A stretch of DNA of 64,000 nucleotides from Tillandsia leiboldiana (taxonomy: Eukaryota; Streptophyta; Magnoliopsida; Poales; Bromeliaceae). Of this stretch, positions 39,536 through 50,640 are shown piece by piece. The notes below the pieces were generated by a model. It saw nothing but the letters and a program-made list of their open reading frames with translations, was not told the origin of the DNA and searched no databases. How positions within the stretch are numbered: the stretch's first letter is position 1; every line of letters begins with the position of its first letter. The DNA lies in assembly GCA_029204045.2 (NCBI GenBank), contig CM055073.1, positions 29,064,599 through 29,128,598 on the forward strand, in the 5' to 3' direction. Position numbers and translations under genes: made by a program.

Positions 39536-40430
39536 ATATAGAGCTAGGCTAGAATCTATACCTCTATATGATTTCCTCTATTTTTTGCCACGTGTCACAA
39601 TTTCCTTTCACTCTTCTCTTTTTCAATTCTCAATGAATTAATGATAGACTCTTCACATTTCTAACCCCCAACTATTCTTATTCCTAACTCTCAATGAATT
39701 AATTATAAATTCTTCCCATTCCCAACCTCCAACTCTTCTAACTCACTACTTTCAATGAATTAATTATATCTTCCCATTTTTGAGTTCTTTTTATTATTAT
39801 TTTTCTTCTCTCCCTCTTTCTCTAAGCCACCACCTCCATCTTCACTATCTTCGTTGACAACAACGCTCTCTCCCTCGACCCCTCCACCTTCGATCCTTGC
39901 CTCCTCCTTCCCGTCGTGGAGAACCTCTAAATCTCTTTGCCCTCCTCTTCCTCCTCCTCCTCCAAGATCAAAATCTCCATCGTCCACTTCATGGCCACCT
40001 TCGTCCAATCCAACTCTCCGTTTTTGAAAATCTTCCACCCCCGACCTCACCGAAAATCTAGACCCGATCCTCGCCTTCTTTAGCCGCACGGGGGGCATCG
40101 CTCATGATCAACTCCTACCTATCGACGCCACTGCCACCGCGACCGCCATCGCCGAGAAGAATCCTCCACTTCTCCGCCTACTCCTCATTCTCCTCCTCCG
40201 CCACCGTTGTCGCCGTCACCGTAGCTCATTGAACGTGAGCTCTCTCTCATTCTCTCTCTAAACTTTATTACATTCCTATATATGTCTTAGATTTTAATCC
40301 TGAGTGAATAAATATTCTACTCTGATTGTTGCTGATAGATTCTTATGTTAGGGTTGAGAATGATTAATTATTTTTTTTTTCTGATAAAAAATTATTTTGA
40401 TAATATTTACCCGCCGCATCGCGCGGGTAA
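39536..40430. other. Unrecognised fragment with GC-rich, gene-like section
   Basis: The 39820-40240 section is rich in C and has exon-like composition. One frame reads FVDNNALSLDPSTFDP, then KIKISIVHFMATFVQSN, with stops between. It looks like a scrap of a host gene, but I do not recognise the family. Confidence 0.35.
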
Positions 40431-40488
40431 CTACATTAGTACTATTAATAGTACCAAGACCCATATATATATATATATATATATATAT

Positions 40489-41021
<533 letters not shown>

Positions 41022-41176
41022 ATAACTTACGATTTTTTTTGGAATTGTGGAGTCATGAATGTGTGTTTGGATTTTTCTAAAATATGGAAACTAGGTTGAT
41101 TTGAGAAATTTTGGTTCAACTCAACTACAAATAATTAGTGCTTGGGATACCACATTTATAGTTACATTTAAACTTA

Positions 41177-42378
41177 GGGCCGGTTGGGAACCTTCAAAAT
41201 CTTGTTTTAAGTCATTTTACTCTGTTTTGTAAAAAGTTCTGTTTTTTTATTAGTTGGTCTGTTTGGATGGTCCAACAGTGTAAAAATATAACAGAGTAAT
41301 TTTGCTGTTTCAGAATATTTTTGGAGAGAAAAAAAAAGTACTCTGAGCGGCGAAATTTTTTTTTCCTATTTTTCGCGTACAGTTTTTCACTCACCTTCTT
41401 TCGCATTTCACCTATTTTAAAAATTAAAAATTAAAAATTTAAAAAATTGAAATTTAAAATTAAAAATTAAAATTTTTTAAATTAAAAATTAAAAATTAAA
41501 AATTAAAAATTAAAAATTAAAAATTAAAAATTAAAAATTTTAAAATTTTAAAATTTAAAATTTAAAATTTGAAACTGAAAAATTAAAAAATAAAATCTAA
41601 ATTTAAATTTTAAATTTTGAAATTTAAAATTCTAAATTGTAAAATTAAAATTTATTATATTAAAATTAAAATTTATAATTTTAAAATTAAATTTATTATT
41701 TTAAAATAATAAAATTTTATGTTTAAAACTTAAAATTAATATTATAAAATTTTAAATTTTAAATTTTAAATTTAAATTTTAAATTTTAAATTTAAATTTT
41801 AAATTTATAATTAAATTTAAAATTTAAAATTTAAAATTTTATGTTTGAATTTTTTAATTTGAAATTTTATATTTAAAATTTTGAAATTTTATATTTGAAA
41901 TTTAAATTTGAAATTTTAATTTTAAATTTTAATTTTTTAATTTTAATTTTAAATTTTAAATTTTATATTTAAAATTTTGAAATTTTATATTTGAAATTTT
42001 ATATTTGAATTTTATATTTTATATTTTATATTTTATATTTGAATTTTTTAATTTGAAATTTGAAATTTAAAATTTAAAATTTAAAATTTCACATTCAAAT
42101 TTTAAAATATTAAAATTTAAATTCAATTTTGAAAATTTGAAATTTGAAATTTAAATCCTAATTTTAAAATTTTAAAATTAAAAATTAAAAATTTATATTT
42201 TTAAATTTAATTTTTTGTATTGAAAGTTTAAATTTAAAATAGAGTTTTTTTAAAAAATTCACAATCCAAACAATACAAAATAGAGTAATATTTTTACAGA
42301 GTATTGATTTTTTCAAAATATCAAATATGTTGTAAAATAAAACTCTGTTTTATTTTTCGATGATTGCCAAACGGGCCC
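41177..42378. mobile_element. Harbinger-type non-autonomous element, 1202 bp
   Basis: TTA on both sides (41174-41176, 42379-42381). Termini GGGCCGGTTGGGAACC and, reverse-complemented, GGGCCCGTTTGGCAATC. TTA targets and GGGCC.GTTTGG-like TIRs are typical of PIF/Harbinger-Tourist elements. The interior is mostly an AT-only array and encodes nothing. Confidence 0.75.
41407..42240. repeat. Long degenerate AT array of AAATTTAAA/TTAAAAA words
   Basis: Over 800 bases almost without G or C, made of shuffled ATTAAAA and TTTAAAT words. It fills the centre of the Harbinger-type element. Confidence 0.85.
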
Positions 42379-42381
42379 TTA

Positions 42382-42758
42382 GGGTCTGTTTGGTTGGCTG
42401 TAAAATACATCGAAAATTACTTTCTGGTTTAAAATTTTATTTTTTGTGTGTTTGTTTAAACGTAAATTTCTTTTTCAGAAAACTATGCTTATGGATTCGA
42501 GGAAAATGAAGTGTTTGTGCTTCTTTGCATTTTCTACAGAAAACGAAAACTAAAATTACATAAAAAAAAATTTCAATAATTTTTTTCCATCAAACAAAAA
42601 AAATGTGAATTATTTTTTTCAACAAAACAAATATTGATGAAAAATTATTTTTTTTTCCGACAAACCAAACATTACAAAAAGTAAAACTTTTTTTTCTATT
42701 AAAATTATTTTTTACAAAAAATTATTTTTTACAATTTTACGTACAATCAAACACCCCC
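42382..42758. mobile_element. MITE, 377 bp, abutting the Harbinger-type element
   Basis: Left GGGTCTGTTTGGTTGGCTG and reverse-complemented right GGGGGTGTTTGATTGTACG, each followed by TAAAAT. It shares the TTA at 42379-42381 on its left and has TCA on its right, so the TSD is imperfect. No coding capacity. Confidence 0.65.
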
Positions 42759-42989
42759 TCAGCTAATAGAGAAAAGTTTTTTATTTTAAAAATTTATCCT
42801 TCTCAATTTTACAATATCTAAACACTTGATTACTTACAACCTCAGTTAATTAATTTTTAAATAATTTGTAAATTATTTATGAATTATTAAGAATCCAAAT
42901 TAAAAGTATCTTTTTTGGATTTTTTTAAAAATCCAAAATAATTTGTGAAGTTTTGAGCCAAAAAAATATTTTTCGCGAATTCTCCAAAA

Positions 42990-43308
42990 ATTCGGCACTT
43001 CTTGCCCCCGAAGAAAAACACTTTCCTCTTTCAAAGAGAGAAAAAAAAAAAAACCATCAGAGGCCCACCCCACCCCACCTCACCTCACCTTCTCTTCTCT
43101 GTTCTCACGCCCTCTCACGCCCGCCTCCTCCCACCCGGCCGGGCGGCGTGCGCTTGCCAAGTCGCCATCGGATCGGAACCCTCCGCTCTCCGCTCGCCGC
43201 TCGCCGCTCGCCGCTCGGCCTCGGAACCCCTCCCGGGCTGCGCGCCGCTCGCCACCGGAACCCTCCGGGTCGCGTGCCGCTCGTCATCTTACTCGCCGCC
43301 ACCAGTTT
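42990..43308 (+). other. Putative GC-rich 5'UTR exon of the FLX-like gene
   Basis: A 300-base GC-rich island with CT-rich leader-like sequence in otherwise AT-rich DNA, ending at a good donor (AGTTT then GTGAGTTG at 43309). It precedes an acceptor at 48515, four bases before the FLX-like ATG. The first coding exon clearly starts with an intron acceptor, so an upstream untranslated exon is required, and this is the best candidate. Open frames in it are not conserved-looking. GCTCGCC repeats occur at 43190-43220. Confidence 0.5.
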
Positions 43309-43471
43309 GTGAGTTGTGATTTTGTAAATTTGTGTTTTAATTTATAGTTTTGGTTACTTGTGAGTGAAATTAATATTTACTTTCAATTAATTTAATTTTT
43401 TTCTGGTTACTTTCTAATATTTCAACCATTAATTAATTTTTTTGTTCTTTGCAAAGAGTCTCTTAGAATTG

Positions 43472-43472
<1 letters not shown>

Positions 43473-43514
<42 letters not shown>
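43473..43514. repeat. (ATT)n microsatellite
   Basis: About 14 TTA/ATT units in an AT-rich intron-like region. Confidence 0.9.
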
Positions 43515-46234
43515 TTACTGAATGGGTATTTTCTTTATTTCTAAAGTAGGTTGATTAAATTATATTTAAAAATTATAATTGTTTATGCTGATAGTATAAA
43601 TTTAGAGAAAAAAATTTAATTTAATAGCCGAATTTTTAAGGTATAAATCACGAATCCGAATAATTGACGAACCCATTTTTTAACCGAATTTAAAAATTAT
43701 GATACAAATTTTATCCGTATTATATTCGTACCGAATTTTTGCCAAATCCGAATTAACTAGCTATGCTTGCAACCCCTGTATGCTCCTACATTGCATCAAT
43801 ACTATTAGGGTGTTCATATTTTGAAGTGTTGGAAATTTGCCTTTTCACAACCTTTATTTCAAAATTTATTTTACCCACTGAGCTCATGTTTTTCATAATT
43901 CTATTAGTATAATTTAGTAAGTCGTCTCTTTCAGGTTAAAACAAGTCTCAGAAATTTCTTGCAGAACTTGTTTTAATTTTCTTATTTTATTGTATTTAGA
44001 GTTGTGGTGTAGGCTAGGATAACAAATACACACCAAGAGTTTTATAAAATCAAAATTAGTTAGGCTCACAATAAGTAACTAGCAATTGATAATAAAATCT
44101 AAATTCTAGAAATAGCAAATCAATTTTAACTCGATTAAACCTCTCTAGTCTTTTATATGAATTTATAGCCATGTTTAGATGGAAAAGCTATTATGGAAGG
44201 GGACATAAATATTTGTAGCATTGAAACAATTGAAATAGTTTAAGGCATTATCTGAAAAGAGGTTTTTGGTGTATAGTACAATACAAGAGGCTAATGAGAG
44301 AGATTTTTATGTTGAATTTGATCAAATGACCGAGAATTTAGACCCATCGAGATTTATGTTGAAATTGTTGCATAAAAACTTGTTTCGCTTGGAATGTTAT
44401 TAGCCAAGGGTCTGTTTGTTTCCACATAAGTGGGGGGACTCATCACGGAGAAAGTCGTTTTTAGAGGAAGTAACCTACTGTACCATTTTTGCTCAATTGT
44501 TTGTTTGCCTGAAAGCCTATGTAGAGGAAGTCAAGATCCGATGGCTTTATTTAACGGATCTTATGTTATATAAATTATTTTATTTAAACAAATTTGACAC
44601 AAAGTAATTTTAAACTAAAGCAGGATGGAATAAGTCAATTCTGCTACTGTGGACAACTTTCACCAAACCAAATAGTAGCTAGCATTTATGACTTACATTG
44701 AAAGTCAAGTTTACCTGCTCCATTTACGCCTAAGCACATGCCCCCAGTACGCATATCTCGAACCACCATTTTGGAGTAGAGATTGATTGGGAGTTTCTAC
44801 GATTGGTGGAAGAAGATGATTGCCTTCTTAAAAGTACAAGATTGGAACTTAGAACCTCTCTGTCTCCTTTGCCCCAATAAGAAAATCTTGGATGGATTAG
44901 AATCTCAAATTGATGCCAAATTTGTTAGGATGATTGCCTATACACTTAAGCTGGGAAGAAGCCTCTTCTAACTCGAGCTGGAAGTTCATATAAAAAAAAT
45001 TTACATCAGAAACTCAAAGATTAGAAATTAGAAGTTTCACCCTAAAACAAATTCCTTAGCAATTGCGTAAGTGTGTGAAATTTTTGACCTGTCAAAGTTG
45101 GCCTCGATTGGTTGAAAATCACCCTAAGCTCTGGGAAGAGAACGTATAGTAACTCTCTCTCCTTTAAGGGACATGGTCTCCTATTCCTCCCTCTTTGCAA
45201 TCTCTTTGTTTGCTATTTCTTTTTTGCATTGGTGAGTGGAGGGTTATGGTTTGAGTGGTGAAAGTCACACTTATTTCCTCTCTTGCAGTATAAGATTGAA
45301 CTTCAATCAGTACACTTTTGTGTTTTGTTTTGCAAGGCTTCTACCCACTTCAATTTTGTTATCTTATGCTTCTGCATCGCTATGTGCACACCAAGATTCT
45401 AACAAAGCCGCCATAAGAGAGTTGAACTAACTAAAAATGAACTATAGATTTCTATCTTATGTGATGCATATAACAATATGACAACTTTTCTGCAAACTAG
45501 TCTATAGGATTTATCTCATCCTTTTTTGTCCAATCTTTATTTACATTATGTTACCCATCGGCTTCATTATTTTATCCTTCTTCTTCTGCGGCATTAATAT
45601 AATCTTGTTTAATTTTCTCTGAACTAATTTCTTCCTCATATCAAATTGTAATTATGTTCTCTTGCAATATGTTTTGAGAATGGGGACCAGCTATGATCTT
45701 CCCTTTAAGGGAATCAAAATTTCTAGCGTTAGGAGATAAGGTGGTCGGTAAGTCGTTGATTGGCCTTCCAATGTCTCGTCGATTGCCCTTAAAATGTCTT
45801 GTTGATTGGCCTTCTAGCATCTATTGCCTTCATGATTTCCCATGGCTTTTGAATCAAAGTACCTCATCAATCTACCATTATTTAGCTTTTAAGATCATGC
45901 AGGGAACTTTTTTCCTTATTTTGGAGTGGTTTTACTATAAACTGTTTGAAGGATATTGTTTGTAAGAGGGACATTTCCTCTCTTTTGTATTAAATTCCTA
46001 AGATTAGTACTTCTATTGGGAGTATTTAGCAGATATCTTAACAAATTCTCCTTCCATTGTAGAGAGAAACCAATGGTATCTCTTTTCTTTAAAGAGGAGA
46101 TATGCCTGTGAGTAGAGGATCTAGCATTGACTCCAAACATTGCAAATTTTCTGTCTTATCAGTGCGGCAAAAGCATTTGTGACTTACGCTTAACATGCAT
46201 CAAAAGCATTTGGAATTTAAAGTAATTCTCTTAA

Positions 46235-46730
46235 TTTTGGCATAATGACCTAGCCCATAGTGCTAGCAACTTGTTGGGCTATAACCACTGTCCCAAAATG
46301 CTTTGACTTAAGTTATTAACACTGGAGTGCTTAGTCCTCATATAGCTTAACACAATCCCTCTCCAATTTAACATCGAACTATTGGGGTGTTACTGGCTCC
46401 TTCCTGCTGGGGTCTAATGTTCTCATTAGATCCAATCACACATGGTCCAGGGTGATGTAGGACTCTAGAGGCGGCTTCTACGGGTTCAATAGGTGGCTCC
46501 AACCATGTCTATGGTGTAACACTTTTTCTTGCATTCACTTATATTCTACAGCTGGCTGGCAACTTCTTTGATTTCTTATGTTATGACATTGCCCACTAGT
46601 ACTAGCTAGTACTAGCAACTTGCTGGGCCCAAGTCATCGGCTCAAAATGCTTAAAACCAAACTGCCAATGCTGGTGTAGTCAGCGCTTATATATTGAGGC
46701 ATAATGGCTTTTATCTAATATAGGTAGCTT
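46235..46730. repeat. Dispersed repeat, two adjacent partial copies
   Basis: CTAGCAACTTGTTGGGC ... CCCAAAATGCTTT near 46260 and CTAGCAACTTGCTGGGC ... CTCAAAATGCTTAA near 46610 repeat each other and a segment in GLE1 intron 6. Probably fragments of an old element. Family unknown. Confidence 0.6.
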
Positions 46731-47508
46731 TGTCTTTCCAGTGACTTGCAGTGCTAGTAAGATAGCTGTATCAGGGTTATACCGAGCTTTTTTCTGCAAA
46801 GACCACACCCCTTTGTGGTCCTAGACCCCTAGTACAATTGCATTATTCTTTCTTTTGAGTTTTGAAAGAAGGAATATGTTGTTTATTTTCTTATGAAGTC
46901 ACTATAAGTGCACCTGACAAAAAGATAGGTTGGGTGACCCGCAAACAGGTTAGTGGGTTGGAAGGGTGTGAGCAAGAATTACCATTATTTTTGTGATTTG
47001 CGTGCTAGCGAGAGGGCAGAGGGGTAAGTGGGATTACCCACATAATTTTTTCTTTGTTTAACAATATATTTATGGATTGAAAATTCTTCTTATTATTATT
47101 ATTTTTAAGTTCTAATTGCAATATCGCGTTACTATTACATTACCTTCTTCAAAACTTTAAATCAAAATCATTTAACACTATTAAATTTTCAAACAAGAAA
47201 TATATTAAAAAGACATCATTTCAAAACACATTCCTCATAGCTTGAAAAGATATTTTGAATAATTGCATTAAAAAGAAAGAGAAATTTGCAGGTACTCGTG
47301 ACCTAACCCGCATACCTGCATTTTTGTGGGTAACCTCTTATTTTACCTACTCACGGGTATGGGTATATGTTGTCAGGTTCAATTATAATTTACATCCATT
47401 CAATTGAGATGGTATGAATTTGCGATATGTACAGCCTCCTATTCACATTAAATGTTTGGGTGGTAGTTCTTTTAGTATTAGTGGTAACATGATAGACTCT
47501 GACCTTTA

Positions 47509-48438
47509 GGTAGTGTTTGGAACGGGTATAAAGGGGGGATATCCCCCTTTTATACCCAAACACCTTTGGGATATCCCCGGTTTGGGATATCCCTCCCAAA
47601 CGGGGATATCCCCGGTTTGGAGTTGGGATATCCCCCCACCCACACCCGCCCCCCGGTTTATCCCAATACCCTTCCCAAGGCTCTGTCAGAGCCTTGGGAA
47701 GGGTATTTGTTTTTTTTTTTAAATTTTTTTTTTCCTTTCTTTTATATTTCTTTTGAATTTTTTTTTTAATTAGAATATTTAAATTTTAAAAAATATTTAA
47801 ATTATAAATTTATAATTTTATAAATTTTAATTTTTTATATTTTATAATTTTATAATTTTATAAATTTTATTTTGCTTTTAGCTTCTGGGCGGTTTTTTTG
47901 TTTTAATTAAAATTTTTAAATTTTAAAAAAATATTTAAATTTTAAATTTTAAATTTTATAAATTTTAATTTTTTTTAATTTTATATTTTAATAAATCTAA
48001 AAATTTTATTTTATTTTTAAAAAATATTAATTTTAAAATTTATACAATTTTTTTATAATTTTTTTAAAATTTATATAAATTTATAAATTAAAATTTTTAC
48101 TCCAACTTAAAATTTTAAAATTAACATTTTTTTTTTTGCTCCCACTTAAAATTTTTATAAAAATTAAAATTAATAAAGATTAAAATTTGAATAAATTTTA
48201 AAATTTTAATTTTGAAAAAATTATTAAAAAAAAAAGGAATATTTTAATCTTTTACCACAAAAGTCAACTCTCTATTCCTCCTTATTCTTCAACCCCAATC
48301 CAAACACTATTTTACTTATACCAGGTTTAAGCCTCATTCCCAATCAAACACAATTTTACTTTATACCAGGTTTATCCCTTACTTTATACTTATACCTGGT
48401 ATAACTCATTCTAGCTTATCCCCAATCCAAACGATACC
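47509..48438 (-). mobile_element. Harbinger-type non-autonomous element, 930 bp (family B)
   Basis: TTA on both sides (47506-47508, 48439-48441), with termini GGTAGTGTTTGGA and, reverse-complemented, GGTATCGTTTGGA. One end is GC-rich with GGATATCCCC words. A near-perfect internal palindrome lies at about 47668-47704. The rest is an AT array. It is an inverted relative of 57214-58320. Confidence 0.85.
47668..47704. repeat. Internal palindrome (hairpin) of the Harbinger-type element
   Basis: CCCTTCCCAAGGCTCTG, one T, then its exact complement CAGAGCCTTGGGAAGGG. The relative at 57214-58320 keeps a damaged version at about 58127-58160. Confidence 0.85.
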
Positions 48439-48519
48439 TTACAGACTTCTTTACTACTACCTATTGTACTTTTATTTTTTTTCCTCTTATTAAGCATTTG
48501 TGTCTACTTCGCCAGATCA

Positions 48520-50072
48520 ATGTCTCTTCGAGGACACATGCCACCGCCGCTGGAGGGGCGACCAATTCAAGCTCCAGGGATGATGCGCCACGGACCTTTC
48601 CCTAGCATTGCCTCTGCCAATCACCTCCGCCCGCTAGACCCTGTACCACCACCCCCACCACTAGCAGCAACACCAACTATCTTGGAAGAAAAAGTAGCAG
48701 TTCAGGCAGCTGAGATGGAAAGACTTGCAATAGAAAATCAAAGACTAGCCGCAAGCCATGCAACCTTGAGGCAGGAGCTTGTTGCTACCGAGAGAGAAAC
48801 GCAAATGCTGCAAGCTCAAATGGCTAGTATCCACACTGAGAGTGATATCCAAATTAGGGCCTTGCTTGAGAAGATTGGGAAAATGGAGGTAAATATCCGT
48901 GCCGGTGACTTGTTGGAGAAGGAATTGCGACAAGTTCACATGGAGGCCCAGGCTCTCTTTTCTGCAAGAGAGGAACTCACGGCTGAAATCCGACAAGTTA
49001 CTGAAGAACTACAGAAAGCTTCTAATGAGCGAAGAATCTTGCCTGAGATGTGCACTGAGCTAGATGCCTTGAGACAAGAGCATCAAAAATTACGGTGAGC
49101 AATCCATAGTTGTTTGGTTGTGGAATTTTGTGTTGTCTATCCTTTATACTTTCTTGCTTACAATACTGAAAGCTTGTGTTGGGGGCAAGAATAATTTTGT
49201 TATTATGATGATGTGGAAGGACCGCATTCGAGTATGAAAAAGGTTCAAATATAAAGCAAGTGGAGCGAATGCAAGCAATGGAGAAGAACCTAATATCAAT
49301 GGCCCGAGAGGCTGAGAAACTTCGAGTTGACGTGTTGAACACTGAGAAAAGAGCACAGGGTATTTATTTTATTTTTTTACTTTCTTTTCTATCCTTTACT
49401 TCCTATCAAGAATTGCCTTGCCACTGGTACGGGGTCTGTTGGTGTGCCATCGGCACAACACAGCAAGCCAGCATGCTTTGGCACACACCCATTTATATGT
49501 TGGGATAGCCCGCATGAGTGACACGGGCTTATCAGCACGAGTGGCATGGGCAGCACGTGTTGGCCGTGCCAGATCGTGTCGACTAGCACGACAATCCTTA
49601 CTCCCTATGAATATCTCTATACATTTTTTTTAGTTCACTGTTATTCTTCAATTATGCAGGGCCAAACCCTTATCGAGGTGCATTTACAACTCCAGGCCTT
49701 GCACATCCTGCAATGGGGCAAAGCAGCGGACACCCCAACAATACCTTTATCCAAAGTGGTGGCAATAATGTAGGTGTTAATTATGGCTATAGCAGTAGCT
49801 ATTCAGCCTCTACGTTTGTTAGTGGTGGGCCACCTAGCTATGCTGATGCCTATGGAATATCTCAAAACCTCGCCAGTAGCGGGGCAATGGCGGAGGGTAC
49901 AGATATATATAGTGGTTTGACTGCTGCTGTATATTCTGATGGCTACGGAAGGCAAACAGTTCCAGTTATTAATGCGACAACAGCCGGAGAGGGATTGAAC
50001 CCTTATAGTAGTACAAATGTTCCAATTTTGTATGATCCAACAAGGGGTGCGCCATCCTCCACTAATGGGTAG
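48520..50072 (+). CDS. FLX-like protein (FLOWERING LOCUS C EXPRESSOR-like)
   Basis: Coding exons 48520-49094, 49220-49359 and 49660-50072 join in frame to 375 residues. The N-terminus starts MSLRGHMPPPLEGRP and is rich in Pro. A long coiled coil spans about residues 45-235: the QRLAASHATLRQEL block, many Glu/Gln/Arg, and a second exon with FEYEKGSN and MEKNLISMAREAEKLR, the signature of this family. The C-terminal third is Gly/Ser/Tyr/Asn-rich and likely disordered. Family members bind FRIGIDA and help activate FLC in Arabidopsis; some have other developmental roles, so the exact job in this plant is unknown and I do not assign a number. The ATG is 4 bases after an intron acceptor, implying a 5'UTR intron. 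No lesions seen. Intron 2 carries a degenerate CGTGCC-rich insert. Confidence 0.9.
49417..49601. repeat. Degenerate GC-rich insert in FLX-like intron 2
   Basis: GTGCCATCGGCAC, GACACGGGC and GGCCGTGCC words resemble the subterminal sequence of the hAT-type family at 10101-10442. The ends are not clear, so this may be a worn relative. Confidence 0.4.
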
Positions 50073-50540
50073 AGGTATTGGGCATATTGAAAGAAACTTC
50101 AATATATTTGCCTTAAGATCTAGCCTTGTGCTTAATCATTTTAGGCTTTGTTTCGCAAATAATCTAGGATGATGTTCTGCACTTTTCACCTGCTTCACTA
50201 TTATCTCTAGCTCTAAATTTTTTTACCTTTGGTACATTTAGGCTTTATAGCGCCATCGTCCACTATGTCTTGTTATGTATCTTTGTATCATGATTGAAGT
50301 GTTCTTCATGCTAGTTGGACATTCTAGTAGTTTTGAACTGATATGCCGTAGTTATAAAATTGCATGGCTTGAATGAGCATTCCGCTCACATTCTGGTAAA
50401 GATTTTGTTTCGTGCGCTAGAATATAAGAAATTTCTTATGTTTCATCTACCTTAATCTCTGTCTATCCTCTTTTTTTTTTTTTTCATCTTTTTGTTTATA
50501 AAATGCAAAAACTCACTACAAAGTTCTTATGTTGCATCTT
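50073..50540. other. FLX-like 3'UTR and downstream DNA
   Basis: Follows the stop. AT-rich, no open frame of interest. No certain poly(A) site. Confidence 0.45.
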
Positions 50541-50545
50541 CCTTA

Positions 50546-50640
50546 CAGCTATGTTTGGTATTGGTACATGAGGGGGGGATAAGGGGGATATAGCCGGGAT
50601 AGGGGATATCCCCGTTATCCCCCCAAACATGAATTTGACA
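50546..50640. mobile_element. Possible mini Harbinger-type remnant
   Basis: ATGTTTGG at the left and CCAAACAT at the right enclose GGATAAGG / GGGGATATCCCC words as in family B. About 90 bp, too short and with an unclear target site. Confidence 0.35.

Larger units (their letters stand above)
43309..47508. other. Probable 5'UTR intron of the FLX-like gene, left part
   Basis: AT-rich DNA without a gene. It contains an (ATT)n run at about 43473-43514 and dispersed-repeat pieces at 46240-46730 that match 12130-12250. The open frames are short and unrecognised. Confidence 0.45.

Noticed and set aside
42953..43319. Open frames of 105-119 aa in the GC-rich island
   Set aside because: Arg/Pro/Ala-rich reading of GCTCGCC repeats; better explained as a 5'UTR exon.
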